A stretch of DNA of 5,995 bases from Actinomycetes bacterium (GTDB lineage Bacteria > Actinomycetota > Acidimicrobiia > Acidimicrobiales > CADCSY01), in NCBI GenBank assembly GCA_025464025.1, contig JAODBP010000019.1:1-5995 (forward strand), written 5' to 3'. The notes under the pieces are model-generated. The model ran no database searches. It was not told where the DNA came from and worked only from the letters and a program-made list of their open reading frames with translations. Position numbers and translations under genes: made by a program. Shown here in pieces: positions 4,214 to 5,995 of this stretch; the stretch's first letter is position 1, and each line of letters begins with the position of its first letter.

Positions 4214-4634
4214 CCAGTCGCAGGTAGAGGTCGTGGGTGCTGTCGGCGCCGTGGCCGACCGTCATGGTGACCCCGTCGGCGTGGACGCCCTCGTCGGCGG
4301 CGAAGTCGAGCATGCGGGCGAAGGCCGGTCCGACGTCGGCGAGCGAACCCTGGTGGGTCTCGTGGATCCAGCGGGCCTCGTAGACCAGCTCGGCGTCCAT
4401 GTCCGGCGGCGGCGGCGTGCCGGCGTCGACCTGGGCGCCGACCAGCACGCGGCTCCGGCCGTCGCCCAGCTCGGTGCGGACCTGGAGGAGCGCCTCGCCG
4501 GTGCGGCCGATGATGGCGTCGATCCGCTCCTGGAGGTCGGCCCAGGCCACGGACACGGCCGTCTCGAGGTCGTCGGTCGGCGCCTCGACCTGGATGCCCA
4601 CCACCTGGATGGCCGGTCGATCGATGATCTCCAC
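4209..4634 (-). CDS. GyrI-like small-molecule-binding domain protein
   Basis: From GTG 4634 the product has 141 residues and looks like a stand-alone GyrI-like (AraC effector-binding) domain. It shows the opening strand EIIDRPAIQVVGIQVEAP (2-19), a helix with WADLQERIDAI (31-41), VLVGAQVDAG (63-72), and WIHETHQGSLADVGPAFARMLDFAADEG (89-116), which corresponds to the H-x-G-x-y helix of the family. There is no DNA-binding domain. Such proteins bind small, often hydrophobic or cationic ligands, some inhibit gyrase and some hydrolyse cyclopropanoids, but nothing here decides between these. A longer frame starts at 4673 inside thiE. GTG 4634 is preferred because GGAG (minus strand, 4645-4642) lies seven bases before it and because it starts one base after the thiE stop, implying translational coupling. 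It is the last gene of the run. A thiamine-related ligand is possible but unsupported. Confidence 0.78.
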   Translation of the reverse strand: MEIIDRPAIQVVGIQVEAPTDDLETAVSVAWADLQERIDAIIGRTGEALLQVRTELGDGRSRVLVGAQVDAGTPPPPDMDAELVYEARWIHETHQGSLADVGPAFARMLDFAADEGVHADGVTMTVGHGADSTHDLYLRLG

Positions 4635-4635
4635 G

Positions 4636-5256
4636 TCAGTGCTCCGCTCGGTCGATGGCATCGCGCAGGGCACGAGCGGCGCGCTCGGGGTCGCTCGACT
4701 CGGTGAGCCAGCGGACGACCACGAAGCGCCGGGCGCCGGCCGCCACCATGTCGGCGATGGTGTCGGGCGCGGCGCCGCCGGTCACGAACCACGGGAGCGT
4801 CGCCGTCGCCGCGGCGTGCCGCAGCAGGTCGAGGCCGGTGCCCGGACGTCCGGGCTTGGTCGGCGTGGCCACGACCGGTCCGGTCGACACGTAGTTGACG
4901 GGCTCGGTGAGGGCGGCGTCGAGCTCGGCCTCGGCGTGGGTCGAGTAGCCGATGATGGCGTCGGGGCCGAGGAGCTTCCGGCACAGCGCCGGCGGGGCGT
5001 CGTCCTGGCCGACGTGGACGCCGTCGGCACCGACCTCGAGGGCCAGGTCGGGTCGGTCGTTGAGGATGAACGGCACGCCGAGGCCGTGGCACACGCGCAG
5101 GGCGAGGCGGGCCCGTTCGAGCAGGGGTCGGGCGTCGAGGTCCTTGTCGCGGAGCTGCACGATGTCGACGCCGCCGGTGATGCACGACTCGATGAACCGC
5201 TCGAGGTCGGGCCGGTCGGGGGTGCAGAGGTAGAGCTTGCGGTCGGCGATGTCCAT
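4636..5256 (-). CDS. thiE: Thiamine-phosphate synthase (thiamine-phosphate pyrophosphorylase)
   Basis: This 206-residue TIM-barrel enzyme joins hydroxymethylpyrimidine diphosphate to thiazole phosphate (or the carboxylated thiazole tautomer), releasing pyrophosphate and giving thiamine phosphate. The motifs are in the expected order: DIVQLRDKDL (31-40; Q34, R36, K38 for the pyrimidine diphosphate), ILNDRPDLA (64-72; N66, D67), VHVGQDD (80-86; Mg ligand), IGYSTH (102-107), VSTGPVVATPTK (123-134; T133, K134) and WFVTGGAAPDTI (156-167, phosphate-binding glycines). The length is normal and no active-site residue appears lost. After strand 8 it reads VVVRWLTES where Bacillus and E. coli enzymes have VVSAI, a variant I believe is common in actinobacteria. 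ATG 5256 overlaps the thiS stop by one base (TGATG). The frame extending to 5367 would run through thiS and is not used. A TPP riboswitch, if any, would lie beyond 5995. Confidence 0.95.
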   Translation of the reverse strand: MDIADRKLYLCTPDRPDLERFIESCITGGVDIVQLRDKDLDARPLLERARLALRVCHGLGVPFILNDRPDLALEVGADGVHVGQDDAPPALCRKLLGPDAIIGYSTHAEAELDAALTEPVNYVSTGPVVATPTKPGRPGTGLDLLRHAAATATLPWFVTGGAAPDTIADMVAAGARRFVVVRWLTESSDPERAARALRDAIDRAEH

Positions 5257-5456
5257 CAGCCGCCGGCCACGGCACGGACGAGCTCGATGCGGTCGCCGTC
5301 GGCGAGCGCGGTGGTGGGCACGTCCCGGCGCTCGACCGGCTCGCCGTTGCGCTCGACGATCACCCACTTCGGCCCGAGGCCGAGCTGGTCGAGCAGGTCG
5401 GCCACCTTGGCGCCGTCGTCCACCTCGGTCTCGTCGCCGTTGACGACGAGGCGCAT
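5256..5456 (-). CDS. thiS: Thiamine biosynthesis sulfur carrier protein
   Basis: The 66-residue ubiquitin-fold protein ends in the obligatory Gly-Gly (RAVAGG, residues 61-66). That end is adenylylated by a ThiF/MoeB-type enzyme and converted to a thiocarboxylate, the sulfur donor for thiazole synthase ThiG. The beginning MRLVVNGDETEV (1-12), the helix AKVADLLDQLGL (16-27), WVIVERNGEPVERRDVPTTALADGDRIELVRAV (31-63) and the length are all standard for ThiS. ATG 5456 overlaps the upstream HhH-GPD stop by one base (TGATG) and AAGG (minus strand, 5467-5464) lies seven bases before it, which fixes the start. It is followed by thiE with another one-base overlap. ThiG, which usually accompanies thiS, is not between them and must be elsewhere if the thiazole branch is complete. 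MoaD or other ubiquitin-like carriers are less likely given the thiE partner. Confidence 0.93.
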   Translation of the reverse strand: MRLVVNGDETEVDDGAKVADLLDQLGLGPKWVIVERNGEPVERRDVPTTALADGDRIELVRAVAGG

Positions 5457-5995
5457 CAGTCGGCCTTGGACTTCTTCTGCGCCTTCATCATCTTCTTCCA
5501 CGCCCGTACCTCCTGGAGGTGCTCGGGCGTGTCGGCGTCGGCCACCGTGCGTCGGTTGTCGTCGGAGAACGGCGCGGCCGCTTCCTCCCAGCCCTTCGGC
5601 TGCACGCCCATGCGCTTGCCCAGGATGGCGAGGAAGATCTTGGCCTTCTCGCCGCCGAAGCCGGGCAGGGCGAGCAGGCGGTCGAGGACCTCCTTGCCGT
5701 CGTCCACGCCGGTCCAGAGCTTCGAGGCGTCGCCGTCGTACTCGTCGGCCACGACCTTGCAGACCTCGTAGGCCCGCTTGCCCATCGAGCCGGGGAAGCG
5801 GTGGATCGCCGGCTTCTCGCAGCAGACGCTGACGAAGGCGTCGGGGTCCATCTCGGCGATCTTCACCGCGTCGAGGTGGCCCAGTCGCTCCTTGAGCTTG
5901 GCCGGCGAGGCGAACGCCCACTCCATCGGCACCTGCTGGTCGAAGAGCATGCCGAGGAGGAGCGCGAGCGGGTCCTCCGCGAGGAGGCGATCGGC
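5456..5995 (-). CDS. HhH-GPD-type base excision repair protein, TIGR03252-like (N-terminus outside window)
   Basis: 179 C-terminal residues are visible. The frame runs open to the window edge, beginning ADRLLAEDPLALLLG before the internal ATG at 5950, so that ATG is not the real start. The sequence shows LLLGMLFDQQVPMEWAF (12-28), equivalent to the conserved helix with QQ in HhH-GPD glycosylases, HRFPGSMGKRAYEVCKVV, and a helix-hairpin-helix LPGFGGEKAKIFLAILGK (110-127) for non-specific DNA backbone binding. The tail is lysine-rich. I see no VDTHV-like segment with the catalytic Asp after the hairpin, and no C-terminal four-Cys iron-sulfur cluster, so glycosylase activity is uncertain. This matches the uncharacterised actinobacterial family TIGR03252 from memory. 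It heads the visible part of the operon with thiS and thiE; only transcriptional linkage, not shared function, can be claimed. Confidence 0.87.
   Translation of the reverse strand, partial: ADRLLAEDPLALLLGMLFDQQVPMEWAFASPAKLKERLGHLDAVKIAEMDPDAFVSVCCEKPAIHRFPGSMGKRAYEVCKVVADEYDGDASKLWTGVDDGKEVLDRLLALPGFGGEKAKIFLAILGKRMGVQPKGWEEAAAPFSDDNRRTVADADTPEHLQEVRAWKKMMKAQKKSKAD

Noticed and set aside
4399..5832. A 477-codon plus-strand frame across the thi region
   Set aside because: It is antisense to thiE, thiS and the HhH-GPD gene, which have clear family motifs. Its translation is low-complexity and motif-free.

Overview
This is a GC-rich (roughly 70% by eye), densely coded bacterial chromosome segment, most likely from an actinobacterium and possibly from Acidimicrobiia. 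Three things support this: two DinB-fold proteins resembling mycothiol-dependent maleylpyruvate isomerase, an aminoglycoside-phosphotransferase-fold protein and an HhH-GPD protein that both match actinobacterial families, and several starts that look leaderless with a TANNNT -10 box. The lineage below phylum level is inference.

Layout. Plus strand, 1-1922: the C-terminal end of an acyl-CoA dehydrogenase, closed by a hairpin terminator with a cUCCGg loop; an APH-fold protein; a small single-pass membrane protein of unknown function; a 237-base stretch without an ordinary gene; and a 68-residue protein of unknown function. Minus strand, 1932-3358: two tandem paralogous DinB/MDMPI-like genes sharing one base. 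They are divergent from an alpha/beta hydrolase on the plus strand (3443-4198), across an 84-base intergenic region carrying a repeated motif. Minus strand, 4209-5995: a compact run read right to left as HhH-GPD protein (cut by the window edge), thiS, thiE and a GyrI-like protein. Its junctions overlap by one base or are one base apart.

How the genes work together. ThiS (sulfur carrier) and ThiE (thiamine-phosphate synthase) act in thiamine diphosphate synthesis: ThiS supplies sulfur for the thiazole and ThiE joins the thiazole and pyrimidine halves. Thiazole synthase ThiG is not in view. The HhH-GPD and GyrI-like genes are linked to them by transcription and translation, but no shared pathway is evident. 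The two MDMPI-like genes are probably co-expressed.

The most unusual region is 1483-1718. It holds an extended Shine-Dalgarno-like sequence able to pair with about 16-21 bases of the 16S rRNA 3' end, a possible 15-codon micro-ORF, two mutually exclusive long-range stems, and then a perfect 12-bp inverted repeat with a cUACGg loop whose last three bases are the start codon of the next gene. It looks like an uncharacterised leader or regulatory RNA. That is inferred from one sequence and needs comparative data.
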